Below are positions 1 through 8,268 of a stretch of 34,660 nucleotides of DNA, one piece after another. A model generated the notes under the pieces. The model saw only the letters and a list, made by a program, of their open reading frames with translations. It was not told the DNA's origin and ran no database searches. Source of the DNA: a virus; the IMG/VR virus record IMGVR_UViG_3300028114_000046, positions 1 to 34,660 of that record. The stretch is one strand, 5' to 3'. Position 1 is the first letter of the stretch. Each line of letters begins with the position of its first letter. The position numbers and the translations under genes were made by a program.

Positions 1-260
1 TAATTCAAGCAGAAGTGGCCTCAGCGTTACTTGTATTAGAAAGTCCAGCAGCACTGGCAGGAGCAATTGCTGCTTGTTTTAATCCAGATGAAGCAATTGA
101 AGGTTTGACAGAAGAGCAAAAATGTGAATTAGGCAAAGCCTTACTTAACATGGGTGCTGATATGTCCATTCCAGAACGTGAAAAAGCAGAAGATATTGTG
201 GTTGTAACGATAATTGCTGGTCAGTTAATCGTTGCTACTGCACCTAGAAGAAGGAGATAA
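1..260 (+). CDS. C-terminal part of an unrecognised protein (5' end outside window)
   Basis: The frame is open from the first bases of the window, so the gene probably begins upstream; a GTG at 15 is the only internal alternative start and has no clear ribosome site. The visible part is about 85 residues, alanine-rich and acidic in the middle, with a hydrophobic stretch near the end (VVVTIIAGQLIVATA) and a final Arg run. It lies directly before small membrane-protein genes and the endolysin. The last codons contain the AAGGAG ribosome site of the next gene, so the two are translated together. I do not recognise the family. Confidence 0.6.
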   Translation, partial: IQAEVASALLVLESPAALAGAIAACFNPDEAIEGLTEEQKCELGKALLNMGADMSIPEREKAEDIVVVTIIAGQLIVATAPRRRR

Positions 261-261
261 A

Positions 262-435
262 ATGAAAAAGTTCAAAGAATGGGGCATGGCAGCCCTAAAT
301 GAAAACTTTACATTCCTTGGCTTCTTTGTGGCCTGGGTAGTACTTGAAGGCAGCGCAAAGACGGTAGTAGGGTATGTAACTCTAGTATCAGTAGCCATAT
401 GGTTTGCAACCATAGGAATCCGTAAAGAAGACTAA
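262..435 (+). CDS. Small two-helix membrane protein of the lysis block
   Basis: A 57-residue protein with two predicted membrane segments (about residues 15-29 and 35-53) and a charged KED tail. The ATG at 262 is chosen because AGAAGGAGATAAA sits just upstream; a longer frame from 232 lacks such a site and would place this Shine-Dalgarno inside the gene. Size, topology and position three genes before the CHAP lysin suit a holin or holin accessory protein, but no holin family is recognised. Confidence 0.65.
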   Translation: MKKFKEWGMAALNENFTFLGFFVAWVVLEGSAKTVVGYVTLVSVAIWFATIGIRKED

Positions 436-478
436 TAATATTATCTAATAATACTATAACTCATTTTTTAATGTATAG

Positions 479-490
479 TATAATAGAAAT
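479..490 (+). promoter_or_regulatory. -10 box for a leaderless lipoprotein mRNA
   Basis: TATAAT at 479-484 is followed by six bases and then the ATG at 491. No Shine-Dalgarno precedes the ATG. RNA starting about seven bases after the -10 would begin at the start codon. I see no good -35. Confidence 0.55.
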
Positions 491-676
491 ATGAGAAAGT
501 TGACCTCAACCCTACTTTGCGGTATACTTGTAATAAGCCTTTCTGCTTGCTCAAGTCGCTACAGGTATTCCTGCCAAGACCCAGCAAACTGGAAAGAAAC
601 AAAATGCATTCCGCCAGAGTGTGAAGCAAGCGGGACATGCACAAAAGACTTAGTAAAGGAAACTGACAATGGCTAA
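491..676 (+). CDS. Small predicted lipoprotein
   Basis: A 61-residue protein with Arg-Lys at the N-terminus, a hydrophobic core (LLCGILVISL) and the lipobox LSAC, so Cys20 would be lipidated after signal peptidase II cleavage. The mature part is short, polar and Cys-rich (four more Cys). In a lysis block, a small outer-face lipoprotein could be a spanin-like, superinfection-exclusion or holin-regulating protein; nothing distinguishes these. A -10 box ends six bases before the ATG. The last eight bases overlap the next gene. Confidence 0.7.
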   Translation: MRKLTSTLLCGILVISLSACSSRYRYSCQDPANWKETKCIPPECEASGTCTKDLVKETDNG

Positions 677-1073
677 ACGTAGAACGCAAGCAGAATTAGA
701 CGGTTTATTAAAGTTTGTATTAGGTATTACTTTAGGAGCAATTTTATTTTTTACAACAATGGGTATTTTATATGCTCTCGTTTTTGTTGAGCAACCACTA
801 ACTGGTCAATCCGAAAACGACAAAATGTTTTTCAATGTTCTTGGTAGCGTAGCAACATTTATTACTGGAACACTTGCAGGTATTTTAATTGGTCAATCTG
901 GTGCAAAAGATATTATGGATGCACAGTTGTCTAATAAGGAAATGGATTCTAAAAATACATTAGCAGACAAAAAACTTGAATCAGAAATTGATGAAGCAAA
1001 GGCACGGAGATTAAACAAGCCAGATGGCGCAATGCCAGAGGAACAACCTGTTGACACAAGTTGGGATAAATAA
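669..1073 (+). CDS. Two-helix membrane protein with charged C-terminal tail (holin candidate)
   Basis: A 134-residue protein. Two hydrophobic segments (about residues 15-39 and 55-75) are followed by a long charged, probably helical tail containing KLESEIDEAKARRL. The two-helix plus charged-tail plan is common in phage holins and the gene lies two genes before the endolysin. Holin is therefore an inference from architecture and position. Its stop codon overlaps the ATG of the DUF2061 gene by one base. Confidence 0.65.
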   Translation: MAKRRTQAELDGLLKFVLGITLGAILFFTTMGILYALVFVEQPLTGQSENDKMFFNVLGSVATFITGTLAGILIGQSGAKDIMDAQLSNKEMDSKNTLADKKLESEIDEAKARRLNKPDGAMPEEQPVDTSWDK

Positions 1074-1279
1074 TGTCTCAAGATTCAACTAAAAAAACAC
1101 TTATTAAAACATTGAGTTGGGAAACTTTTCACCTTGTAGGTGTTGCTGGAGTAATTTATTTATTTACTCGTGAGTGGGAGTATGCAAGCCTCGGCGCACT
1201 TATTTATATTGGATGGGAATCACTTGGATACTTTATTCACGAAAGAGTCTGGGCAAAGTTTGGAAATAAGGTAAAATAA
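1073..1279 (+). CDS. DUF2061-like small membrane protein
   Basis: A 68-residue protein with KTLSWETFH near the N-terminus, two membrane segments and the C-terminal IHERVWAKF. This order (charged start, Lys-x-x-x-Trp-x-x-x-His motif, two helices, HERVW end) is typical of DUF2061. The molecular function of that family is not established. TAATG overlaps link it to both neighbours, so it is co-translated with the putative holin and the endolysin. Confidence 0.7.
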   Translation: MSQDSTKKTLIKTLSWETFHLVGVAGVIYLFTREWEYASLGALIYIGWESLGYFIHERVWAKFGNKVK

Positions 1280-1881
1280 TGGCAGACCAAGGAACAGCAG
1301 CCCGTTTTATTGAAGTTGCTACTGCAGAAGTAGGAACTGTTGAAGGTCCAAAAGATAATGAAACAAAATACGGAGCATATACTAAAGCCAATTTTCAACC
1401 TTGGTGTGGCTCATTTGTTAATTGGTGTGCAAATGAAGCGGGGGTAAAGGTTCCTAATACCGTTTATACTCCAGGAGGGGCAGCAGCATTTAAGAAGTCT
1501 GGGCAATGGATTGATGTAGATGTTGCAGATCCAGAGCCAGGAGATATTGCATATTTTGATTTTCCATCTGATGGAGTAGACAGAATATCTCACGTAGCAA
1601 TTGTTGTTAAAGACAATGAAGATGGAACAGTTTGGTGTGTTGAAGGAAATACTTCGGGAGATCCAAAAGGTAGTCAGCGTAATGGTGGAGAGGTTTGTAA
1701 AAAACTTCGTGCTTATAAAAAAAATAAAAAAGGAATTCTTATTTCTATTGTAGGTTTTGGCAGACCTAAGTTTGGTTCTTCCCCTGCAGCAAAGCCTGCT
1801 GTAAAATCAAACAAAATTGATGCAAGCATTCAAAATGCAATAGATCTTTTAAAATCTAAAGGTTATAAAGTAACTAAATAA
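1279..1881 (+). CDS. Endolysin with CHAP amidase/endopeptidase domain
   Basis: A 200-residue protein cleaving peptidoglycan amide bonds. The CHAP domain covers about residues 8-160: catalytic Cys43 in QPWCGSFVNW, catalytic His105 in RISHVAIVV, and a likely third residue in VEGNTSG (Glu122 or Asn124). PEPGDIAYFDF before the His is also typical of CHAP. The C-terminal 40 residues (after GFGRPKFG) form a linker and a short helical region that may bind the cell wall. There is no signal peptide, so release would depend on a holin, consistent with the membrane proteins just upstream. Confidence 0.9.
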   Translation: MADQGTAARFIEVATAEVGTVEGPKDNETKYGAYTKANFQPWCGSFVNWCANEAGVKVPNTVYTPGGAAAFKKSGQWIDVDVADPEPGDIAYFDFPSDGVDRISHVAIVVKDNEDGTVWCVEGNTSGDPKGSQRNGGEVCKKLRAYKKNKKGILISIVGFGRPKFGSSPAAKPAVKSNKIDASIQNAIDLLKSKGYKVTK

Positions 1882-1905
1882 GTTTTTTTTGATTGGGGGA
1901 AAATT

Positions 1906-2436
1906 ATGACCGTACTTGCTGTTGTGCGTGATCAAGCAACCAATAAAATTTATATGGCTGGTGATCGTGGTGCCTCAGATGATAATACAATTCTTTCATT
2001 AACATCTCCAAAAGTTTGGAAACTTGGTCCATATTTAATTGGGTATGCTGGCGCTTTAGACGGCGAACGTATTCGTTATAATTTTAATCCATATGTTCCA
2101 GACATAAAAGATTTAGATAAATTTATGCAAACTAAATTTATTAAACAACTTAGAAGTTTTTATAACGATTGGTGGGTTGATACTGGAGAAAAGGCTGATC
2201 TTGGTTTAATCATTTGCATTAAGGGACAAATATATGAGCATAATGCAGTTGATATGTCTTTGTCTAAATACAACTTAGATTATTTAGCAATGGGATCTGG
2301 CGCTGAGTATGCTTATGGATATTTAAATGCTACCGAAAAATCAAAAGATCCCCGTAAAAGAGTTGTAGGTGCGGTAAACTCTGCTATCAAATTTAGCCCA
2401 TCTTGCATGGGTCCAGTTGATGTAGTAAACGTTTAA
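1906..2436 (+). CDS. HslV/proteasome-beta-like Ntn hydrolase
   Basis: A 176-residue protein matching the N-terminal-nucleophile peptidase fold of HslV. Removal of Met exposes Thr (MTVLAVV). AGD about 18 residues later and SPKVWKLG match the catalytic Asp17 and Lys33 positions of HslV, and LIGYAG and YLAMGSGAEYAYG match conserved core motifs. The length equals HslV (about 175). No HslU-type ATPase is present in the window, so it may act alone, with a host ATPase, or on a virion or host protein. GGGGGAAAATT precedes the ATG. Confidence 0.8.
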   Translation: MTVLAVVRDQATNKIYMAGDRGASDDNTILSLTSPKVWKLGPYLIGYAGALDGERIRYNFNPYVPDIKDLDKFMQTKFIKQLRSFYNDWWVDTGEKADLGLIICIKGQIYEHNAVDMSLSKYNLDYLAMGSGAEYAYGYLNATEKSKDPRKRVVGAVNSAIKFSPSCMGPVDVVNV

Positions 2437-2458
2437 ATAATAAGAGGTTTGTAAAATA

Positions 2459-3889
2459 ATGATAATCCTTGGAATAAATGAAACTTCTCATGATGCTTCT
2501 GTATCATTAATTAAAGATGGAGAAATACTTTTTGCTGGTCATGCTGAAAGATATAGCAAGCATAAAAATGAATGGTATATAAATGATAGTTTAGTTAATA
2601 ATGCATTAGAGTACGGAAGACCAGATTACCTTGCCTACTATGAAAAACCCGCTCTAAAGGCCTGCAGGCTGGCTTTAAATGGGGGCCTAGGAGACTGGAA
2701 ACCACGTTTTAATATTCAGGGTATACCAAGAAAATCATTTAGCCATCATTATTCCCATGCAGCAGCAGGATACTACACAAGCAATTTTAATGACGCAGCA
2801 ATAGTAGTTTTAGATTCTATTGGGGAGTTTAATACGTCTACAATCTGGGTTGGGGAAAATGAAAAAATATCATTAAAAGAAAAAATAAATTATCCATTTA
2901 GTTTTGGATTGTTTTATTCAGCCTTTACTCAGTTGGTCGGACTTATGCCAAATCAAGAAGAATATATTATGATGGGCATGGCAGCATATGGAGATTCAAA
3001 TAAATATTTAAAAAAGGTAAATGAATATTTTCCTTCTATAAAAAAACAAAAATACAATTTTCACAAAGGAATAACTGATTGGGGATGGGTTTCAGAGCAA
3101 GATAAATTTGACATTGCCGCTGCAGCACAGGCAGTATACGAAACTAGACTTATAGATTTTATGTGGCATGCTAAATATTTAACAAAAAAGAAAAATTTAG
3201 TTTTTATGGGCGGGTGTGCCTTAAACTGTTCAGCAAATACTAAACTATGGAAAATATTTAATGATGTTTGGATAATGCCTAATCCAGGAGATGCAGGCAG
3301 TTCCTTGGGGGCAGCAGCAGCACTTTATGGAAAACATTTAAATTGGAACACTCCATACTTAGGGTATGATTTGGGTAATGAGTATCCAGTTAGTAAAATA
3401 ATTAAAGGCTTGGCAGATAACAAAGTTGTTGCTGTTGCTTCTGGAAAGGCAGAGTACGGCCCAAGGGCCTTAGGAAATAGAAGTATTCTTGCAGACCCAA
3501 GAGATCCTAATATAAAAGACAGGGTAAATTTAATAAAAAAGAGAGAGCCATTTAGACCATTTGCTCCAGTTATAATGGAAGAGCATGCAAGTAAATGGTT
3601 TAATATGAATTTTAATTCTCCATATATGCAATATTCAGTTAAATGTTTAAGGCCAGAAATTATTCCTTCTGTTGTTCATGCCGATGGAACTTCTAGAGTT
3701 CAAACAGTTAATAAAGATCAACATCCAGGATTGTATGAGGTTTTAAAACAATGGAATGACTTAACTGGGGTTCCAATTTTACTCAACACAAGTTTAAACG
3801 TAAAGGGACAGCCATTATTAAATGATGAAAAAGATATAACTTTATGGGAGCAAGAATACAGCCAAAAAATTATTAGGGGTGTAAATTGA
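2459..3889 (+). CDS. NodU/CmcH-type carbamoyltransferase
   Basis: A 476-residue enzyme transferring a carbamoyl group from carbamoyl phosphate, via carbamoyl-adenylate, to a hydroxyl group, commonly of a sugar. The N-terminal Kae1-like domain starts with ILGINETSHDASVSLI, has the metal-binding type FSHHYSHAAAGYY and MGGCALNCSANTKL, and the C-terminal domain has YGPRALGNRSILADPRD and REPFRPFAPVI. It is somewhat shorter than the usual 550-600 residues, mainly in the middle. It heads the sugar-modification cassette, and its stop overlaps the next gene's TTG. Confidence 0.92.
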   Translation: MIILGINETSHDASVSLIKDGEILFAGHAERYSKHKNEWYINDSLVNNALEYGRPDYLAYYEKPALKACRLALNGGLGDWKPRFNIQGIPRKSFSHHYSHAAAGYYTSNFNDAAIVVLDSIGEFNTSTIWVGENEKISLKEKINYPFSFGLFYSAFTQLVGLMPNQEEYIMMGMAAYGDSNKYLKKVNEYFPSIKKQKYNFHKGITDWGWVSEQDKFDIAAAAQAVYETRLIDFMWHAKYLTKKKNLVFMGGCALNCSANTKLWKIFNDVWIMPNPGDAGSSLGAAAALYGKHLNWNTPYLGYDLGNEYPVSKIIKGLADNKVVAVASGKAEYGPRALGNRSILADPRDPNIKDRVNLIKKREPFRPFAPVIMEEHASKWFNMNFNSPYMQYSVKCLRPEIIPSVVHADGTSRVQTVNKDQHPGLYEVLKQWNDLTGVPILLNTSLNVKGQPLLNDEKDITLWEQEYSQKIIRGVN

Positions 3890-4530
3890 CAGGAAACAAT
3901 TTTAATGTATGGCAAGAGTCTTTTACTCAATCGTTTTTAGAGATTAATTCACAATCAAACATAAAGTCTGACTGGTTAAATTATTCTGAAATATTAAAAA
4001 CTGAATATAAAGATTGCATAATAAAACCAATTAATAAATATTTTTATAAATTATCTATTCCGCCAAAACTTGTATCTATTGAAAATAATAAAATAACTTT
4101 GTGCCAAGAAAATTTTGCAGAAATATTTTTGTTGAAAAAACAAGATAGTCTTAAATTAACTGCTATGGAAAAAATTCACATGAGACAGTTTTATTTATCA
4201 AACAAAATAAATAAAGAAAATGATTCATTATTTGATGAAGTTTATAGGTGGGCAATGCCTTGGAGTATAGATTACGAAGGTATAGAGATTAATATTGAAC
4301 CAGCCCAAAACTCCCCATTTTATTTTTATCCAATATCGTATGTGTCAAGCAAGATGCAGGGCAAGATTATAGACACTAAAATGTTATTTTTTCAATTTAA
4401 AAATAAGGGTCAGCATATGGTTGATTTAGAATATGGAAGAATTAAAAGAAATAATCCAGCGTATTTTATTAATTTTACAGTTAATGATACAATGGTAGAG
4501 GAAATAAAGGAGTTTTATGGCAAATATTAA
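3886..4530 (+). CDS. Unrecognised protein after the carbamoyltransferase
   Basis: A 214-residue, Lys/Asn/Ile-rich soluble protein without a motif I recognise. The start is TTG, overlapping the TGA of the carbamoyltransferase (ATTGA), with no alternative ATG nearby, which implies translational coupling. Its own 3' end contains AAAGGAG for the next gene. Tight linkage to a carbamoyltransferase and two glycosylation-type neighbours suggests a part in the same modification, by context only. Confidence 0.6.
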   Translation: MTGNNFNVWQESFTQSFLEINSQSNIKSDWLNYSEILKTEYKDCIIKPINKYFYKLSIPPKLVSIENNKITLCQENFAEIFLLKKQDSLKLTAMEKIHMRQFYLSNKINKENDSLFDEVYRWAMPWSIDYEGIEINIEPAQNSPFYFYPISYVSSKMQGKIIDTKMLFFQFKNKGQHMVDLEYGRIKRNNPAYFINFTVNDTMVEEIKEFYGKY

Positions 4531-5242
4531 GTTTTATCCCTTTAATCAAGAAACAGTTGATTTTACACCAGAACCACAGCCAGCATACAAACATTTACCA
4601 GATTGGTATAAGTTACAGCCAGGATACATCGGAGATGAAAAAACTTCTTTATCGAGAGGTTTCTCAGCGTCTACAGTAAAAAGATGCATGCCTATGTATG
4701 ATGTAATTAGTAGCGGATACATGATTTATTTTCCGTGTGACATATTTATAGATGCTACAAATCCAGAAAAATTATTGTATTCCGTTCCCGAGGGAGTTAA
4801 AGGAATAAAAAATACATTATTTTCTTTTCATTCCGAACAACAGGTATCTCATTATCCAAGAGAAACAGAAACGTATCATAAAGAAATATTTAGAATCTTG
4901 CCACTTTGGTCAGCAGGGACAGATAGAGGTTATAGTTGTTTGTTTACTCAGCCATTTCATAGAGAGCCAGCGCCATTTAAACTTTTTTCTGCAGTGATAG
5001 ATACAGATAATTATATTTCAGATGGATTTTTATCGATGTACATTAAAAAAGATTTTAGAGGAACAATTGAGAGAGGAACTCCAATGGCACAGATTATTCC
5101 TTTCAAAAGGGATTCTTATGAAATGTCTTTTGCAAATCCTGAAGAATCACATATGGCTTTATCAAAACAAAGATTTTTAGTTAGGAGCAAATTTAATAAT
5201 TTTTATAGAAATCATATGAGGCAGCGTAAAGATTATAAATGA
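4517..5242 (+). CDS. Unknown protein, paralog A of a tandem pair
   Basis: A 241-residue protein. It shares with the next gene a common plan: a Pro-rich start ending in P-[DE]-W-Y-K (LPDWYK), then T-x-K-[RK]-C-x-P (TVKRCMPMYD), a S/T-GY segment, a mid-domain with FTQP, and the ending KKDFRGTIERGTP followed by IIPFKRD. The start follows AAAGGAGTTTT. It may belong to the DUF6065-like group, but I cannot confirm this. The role is probably linked to the surrounding sugar enzymes. Confidence 0.7.
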   Translation: MANIKFYPFNQETVDFTPEPQPAYKHLPDWYKLQPGYIGDEKTSLSRGFSASTVKRCMPMYDVISSGYMIYFPCDIFIDATNPEKLLYSVPEGVKGIKNTLFSFHSEQQVSHYPRETETYHKEIFRILPLWSAGTDRGYSCLFTQPFHREPAPFKLFSAVIDTDNYISDGFLSMYIKKDFRGTIERGTPMAQIIPFKRDSYEMSFANPEESHMALSKQRFLVRSKFNNFYRNHMRQRKDYK

Positions 5243-5967
5243 GTAAAAAACAAAAAATAACATTTACTCCAGGGCTAGAAAATTTTAAAGATATTTATAC
5301 TCCGCCAGTTCCTGCGATATCCATGGTTCCAGAATGGTACAAGAGCCTAGCGCTATACGGACCTAGCAACGAAGAAAAAGAACTACACCCGATAAACCAT
5401 ATAGGGACAGACGGAACATTGGTTGCAACTAAAAAATGTATACCATTTTTTGATGCTTTGACCGCAGGGTATTATTATTTATTAGAAGATGATTTACATG
5501 TTGAACTAAATGAAAAAGGTTTTCCAACTTTAAGTTGGGAAGGTGATATTATGCTTCTTGATAAAAGACCCACACTTGAGGTTCCAATTCCTTCAAATTG
5601 CCATCAGTTACATTTTGGCTTTAGAATGAATTGGTTTTATTCTACCCCGCCAGGGTATTCTGTTTTAGTGACACACCCAATGAATAGATACGACTTGCCA
5701 TTTTTTACTTTATCTGGGATAGTTGACTCTGATGTTTGGGGATTGCCAGTATTTTTTTCTTTTTTCTTAAAAAGAGATTTTATTGGAACAATACCAAAAG
5801 GAACTCCTATTATGCAGTTTATACCATTTAAAAGAGATTTTTGGGAAATTGAAGTAGATAGTAGTCCTAAAGCAATAGAAGACGAAGAATTTAAAGCGGA
5901 AAAAAGAAGAACAATGGTTACTGGTTATTATAAAAAAGATGTTTGGCAAAAAAAGGAATTTAAATAA
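5239..5967 (+). CDS. Unknown protein, paralog B of a tandem pair
   Basis: A 242-residue protein, the paralog of the preceding gene: VPEWYK, ATKKCIPFFDALTAGY, VTHPMNRYDLPFF and KRDFIGTIPKGTP with FIPFKRD line up with it in order and spacing. The ATGA overlap couples the two. The products have diverged strongly outside these motifs, so the duplication is old or each was acquired separately. The conserved GTP-x-x-Q-x-IPFKRD ending suggests a shared beta-rich fold, perhaps a ligand-binding or jelly-roll domain (inference). Confidence 0.7.
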   Translation: MSKKQKITFTPGLENFKDIYTPPVPAISMVPEWYKSLALYGPSNEEKELHPINHIGTDGTLVATKKCIPFFDALTAGYYYLLEDDLHVELNEKGFPTLSWEGDIMLLDKRPTLEVPIPSNCHQLHFGFRMNWFYSTPPGYSVLVTHPMNRYDLPFFTLSGIVDSDVWGLPVFFSFFLKRDFIGTIPKGTPIMQFIPFKRDFWEIEVDSSPKAIEDEEFKAEKRRTMVTGYYKKDVWQKKEFK

Positions 5968-6869
5968 TGATTGGTATTAATGTAGTTATTTATTCCTATA
6001 AAGACAAGCATGTAATAGAAACAATAGAAAATTTATTAATAAATAGTTCTGGGTTATATTTTATTTTTGTGCACTGGCACGATCAAAACGGAGTAGAAAG
6101 ATCAAAATTATTAGATAATTTAATAAACAAATATGACAGTTGCAACGGAGCCTATGTTCACAGGGATTGGGATGATAATGATGGAGCAGTTCTTTATAAA
6201 AATAATAGATTAAACTCAATAAGAAGTGCAAAATATTTTTTATTTATAAATCCAGGAACAATTATGCAAAAAGATTGGGATAAAAATTTAATAGATTTTG
6301 TAAATAATAAAAATGTTGTTGTTTCTGGTAATCAAAAAATACAAATAAAAAATAAAAATTTATTTTTTGTTGATAAAGTTTATACTAAAAATGAAGGATT
6401 TACTTTAACTAATTATATAGATAAAAATTTTATTTTTGGAGATGTTGATTTAGTAAAAAACAATCCGTTAGGGCACTGGCAATTCCCAGGTTGGTTAAAA
6501 TATTATGGAGAAGAAGAAGTTTCTTCTTTGCAATTTTTTATAAAAGATATAAAAATTTATGCAGCAGATGAGACTATTTTAAAAATAAATAAATATTCAA
6601 CCTTGGACGACTTTGACTATTATGTTCCATTTTCTAAATACCACAACTATAATCAAGCATTACAATTATTTAAAAAAGGCTATAGTGATTTTACTCCAAC
6701 GGTGGATTTAAAAACTATAGCAAATTTTAACAATTTCCATAATTTTAATTTTAGCAACTTATCCTATTTGCCATTTTCTACAAATGACGTTGAGTATAAA
6801 ACTAGGGATTCAGAATATGATAAAATGGATGGTAGTAGATTTATAAAAAATATAAAAAAGGTGGATTAA
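5967..6869 (+). CDS. GT-A-like glycosyltransferase
   Basis: A 300-residue protein with a Rossmann-like start (IGINVVIYSYKDKHVIETI), a mid-region with YFLFINPGTIMQKDW resembling the nucleotide-sugar site region of GT-A enzymes, and FGDVDLVKNNPLGHW. It resembles GT2/GlcNAc-transferase-type proteins in plan, but a clear DxD is not obvious (DWDDNDG is the best candidate). The TAATG overlap joins it to the preceding gene and the oxygenase gene follows at once. The acceptor is unknown. Confidence 0.55.
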   Translation: MIGINVVIYSYKDKHVIETIENLLINSSGLYFIFVHWHDQNGVERSKLLDNLINKYDSCNGAYVHRDWDDNDGAVLYKNNRLNSIRSAKYFLFINPGTIMQKDWDKNLIDFVNNKNVVVSGNQKIQIKNKNLFFVDKVYTKNEGFTLTNYIDKNFIFGDVDLVKNNPLGHWQFPGWLKYYGEEEVSSLQFFIKDIKIYAADETILKINKYSTLDDFDYYVPFSKYHNYNQALQLFKKGYSDFTPTVDLKTIANFNNFHNFNFSNLSYLPFSTNDVEYKTRDSEYDKMDGSRFIKNIKKVD

Positions 6870-6870
6870 T

Positions 6871-7419
6871 ATGCACAGAATAACAGTAATTGAAGATTTT
6901 ATTAATGAAAAAGATGCGTTAAGTTTAATAATGGAAATGAACAATCCTTCTGAAATTAATGACTATCCGGAATATTATAAAAAAAGGTATGGAGGAACAT
7001 CTTTTCCATACAACAATAACGTTATGCGTATATTAAAAAAATATGGGCATAAATCTAACAACATTCATAAATCTATAAATGGATACTTAAACGATATCCA
7101 CGTATTTAAAGCGTTTGGGTCGCATTGGATTTCTGGAACAAAAGGAGATCTACACATAGATGCACAAGGACCAGAACCATTTATTGAGTGGAGCACTATA
7201 ATGTATCTTAATGATCCTTCAGAATACGAGGGCGGAGAAATTTATTTTCCAAATCAAGGTTTTACATATAAGCCTAAAAAATATTCAGCAGTATTTTTTC
7301 CAAGTGCTGGAACTGAATATGTTCATGGGATTACAGAAGTAAAATCTGGGCATAGATATACGGCTTTGTACATGCACACATCAATGCAAGAACATTTAGA
7401 TCCAGATTTTAAAATTTAA
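6871..7419 (+). CDS. 2OG-Fe(II) oxygenase (prolyl 4-hydroxylase-like), copy 1
   Basis: A 182-residue protein with the double-stranded beta-helix core of the 2-oxoglutarate/iron oxygenases. Iron ligands: H95-x-D97 (GDLHIDAQG) and His152 (EYVHGITE). Arg162 (GHRYTALYMH) would bind the 2-oxoglutarate carboxylate. YEGGEIYFP is the conserved strand between them. It probably hydroxylates a peptidyl or small-molecule substrate. AAAAGGTGGATTA precedes the ATG. It ends six bases before the tRNA pair. Confidence 0.88.
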   Translation: MHRITVIEDFINEKDALSLIMEMNNPSEINDYPEYYKKRYGGTSFPYNNNVMRILKKYGHKSNNIHKSINGYLNDIHVFKAFGSHWISGTKGDLHIDAQGPEPFIEWSTIMYLNDPSEYEGGEIYFPNQGFTYKPKKYSAVFFPSAGTEYVHGITEVKSGHRYTALYMHTSMQEHLDPDFKI

Positions 7420-7424
7420 ACTAT

Positions 7425-7497
7425 TGGCTTATAACTCAGTTGGTAGAGTGCCGAACTGTTAATTCGGATGTCCCAGGATCGAAACCTGGTAAGCCAG
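7425..7497 (+). tRNA. tRNA-Asn (anticodon GTT)
   Basis: A complete cloverleaf: seven-pair acceptor stem TGGCTTA/TAAGCCA, D-stem ACTC/GAGT, anticodon stem CCGAA/TTCGG with loop CTGTTAA giving GTT, T-stem CCAGG/CCTGG with loop ATCGAAA. The discriminator base is G. CCA is not encoded. Asn codons are very frequent in the AT-rich genes around it, so the gene may supplement host supply. Confidence 0.93.
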
Positions 7498-7500
7498 CAG

Positions 7501-7573
7501 GTCCCCATCGTCTAGTGGCCTAGGACGTCGCCCTTTCACGGCGTTAACACGGGTTCAAATCCCGTTGGGGACG
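7501..7573 (+). tRNA. tRNA-Glu (anticodon TTC)
   Basis: Acceptor stem GTCCCCA/TGGGGAC, anticodon loop CTTTCAC giving TTC, T-arm ACGGG-TTCAAAT-CCCGT, discriminator G, CCA not encoded. It lies three bases after tRNA-Asn, so the two are probably cut from one transcript. Its last 19 bases are also the 3' end of the leftward Stealth-like gene. Confidence 0.93.
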
Positions 7574-8268
7574 CAAGAGTATACTGGGTTTTCACATTTA
7601 CTTATATCAACAAATTCTTTACGAAGTATGTGTTTTTCTAAAAACTTAAATGAGTTATCTTCAGTAGAAATAAACTCTAAACTTTTATTTTTAGTATAAG
7701 TTATTGCGTTATCTGACTCGTACATCTTAACATCAATGATGGTATTTCTTTCTAATTGTGCAAAATTTCCATAAGTTGATCTTGGAAAATATGCTAAATC
7801 AATAACTTTTTTAAGCAAAGATTTTTTTATTAACATTGGAACATGAATGTCATAGTCCAGTGGGTCGTCTATTCCATTCTGTTTTAATTGTTTTAAGGTT
7901 AATTCTAAAAGTTTAATATACCTAGAGGATCGACCTAATTTTTTGTATTCAAGAATCTTATCTTCCAGCAACCCTCCATCAAAATTTTTAATTGAATTAA
8001 TTTTTTTTAAGGCAAAAAAATCATCATTCATTAAAACAAAGTCTTCTTTAATTAAATTATTATTTAATATTTCTTTTATACAATTCTTTATGTTAATAAA
8101 TTTATCTGTATCGCTAATGTTTTCAACTTGTATAAAATTTCCTACATACCATTCTGGCCTATAGCCAACTAACCAAACATCCCCAGCAGGCATGTTTTTT
8201 TCAAGAGATCTTAAAGAATACCTTAACTCTTCATTCTCTCCACGTCGACAAATATAAACGTAATCCAT
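7555..8268 (-). CDS. Stealth-like sugar-phosphate transferase
   Basis: A 237-residue protein. Near the N-terminus NEELRYSLRSLEK followed by GDVWLVGYRPEW matches Stealth conserved region 1. EDFVLMNDDFFALKK matches region 2 (YMNDDFFF), and YDIHVPMLIKKSLL matches the later His-Val-Pro part of region 2. Family members transfer hexose-1-phosphate to polysaccharides or glycans. It lacks regions 3 and 4, so it is a short form. It is the only leftward gene in the cassette and its stop lies inside tRNA-Glu. A -10 box ends six bases before its ATG. Confidence 0.75.
   Translation of the reverse strand: MDYVYICRRGENEELRYSLRSLEKNMPAGDVWLVGYRPEWYVGNFIQVENISDTDKFINIKNCIKEILNNNLIKEDFVLMNDDFFALKKINSIKNFDGGLLEDKILEYKKLGRSSRYIKLLELTLKQLKQNGIDDPLDYDIHVPMLIKKSLLKKVIDLAYFPRSTYGNFAQLERNTIIDVKMYESDNAITYTKNKSLEFISTEDNSFKFLEKHILRKEFVDISKCENPVYSCVPNGI

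Noticed and set aside
1411-1593. Leftward 60-codon frame inside the endolysin gene
   Set aside because: It is antisense to the CHAP catalytic region and has no start signals.
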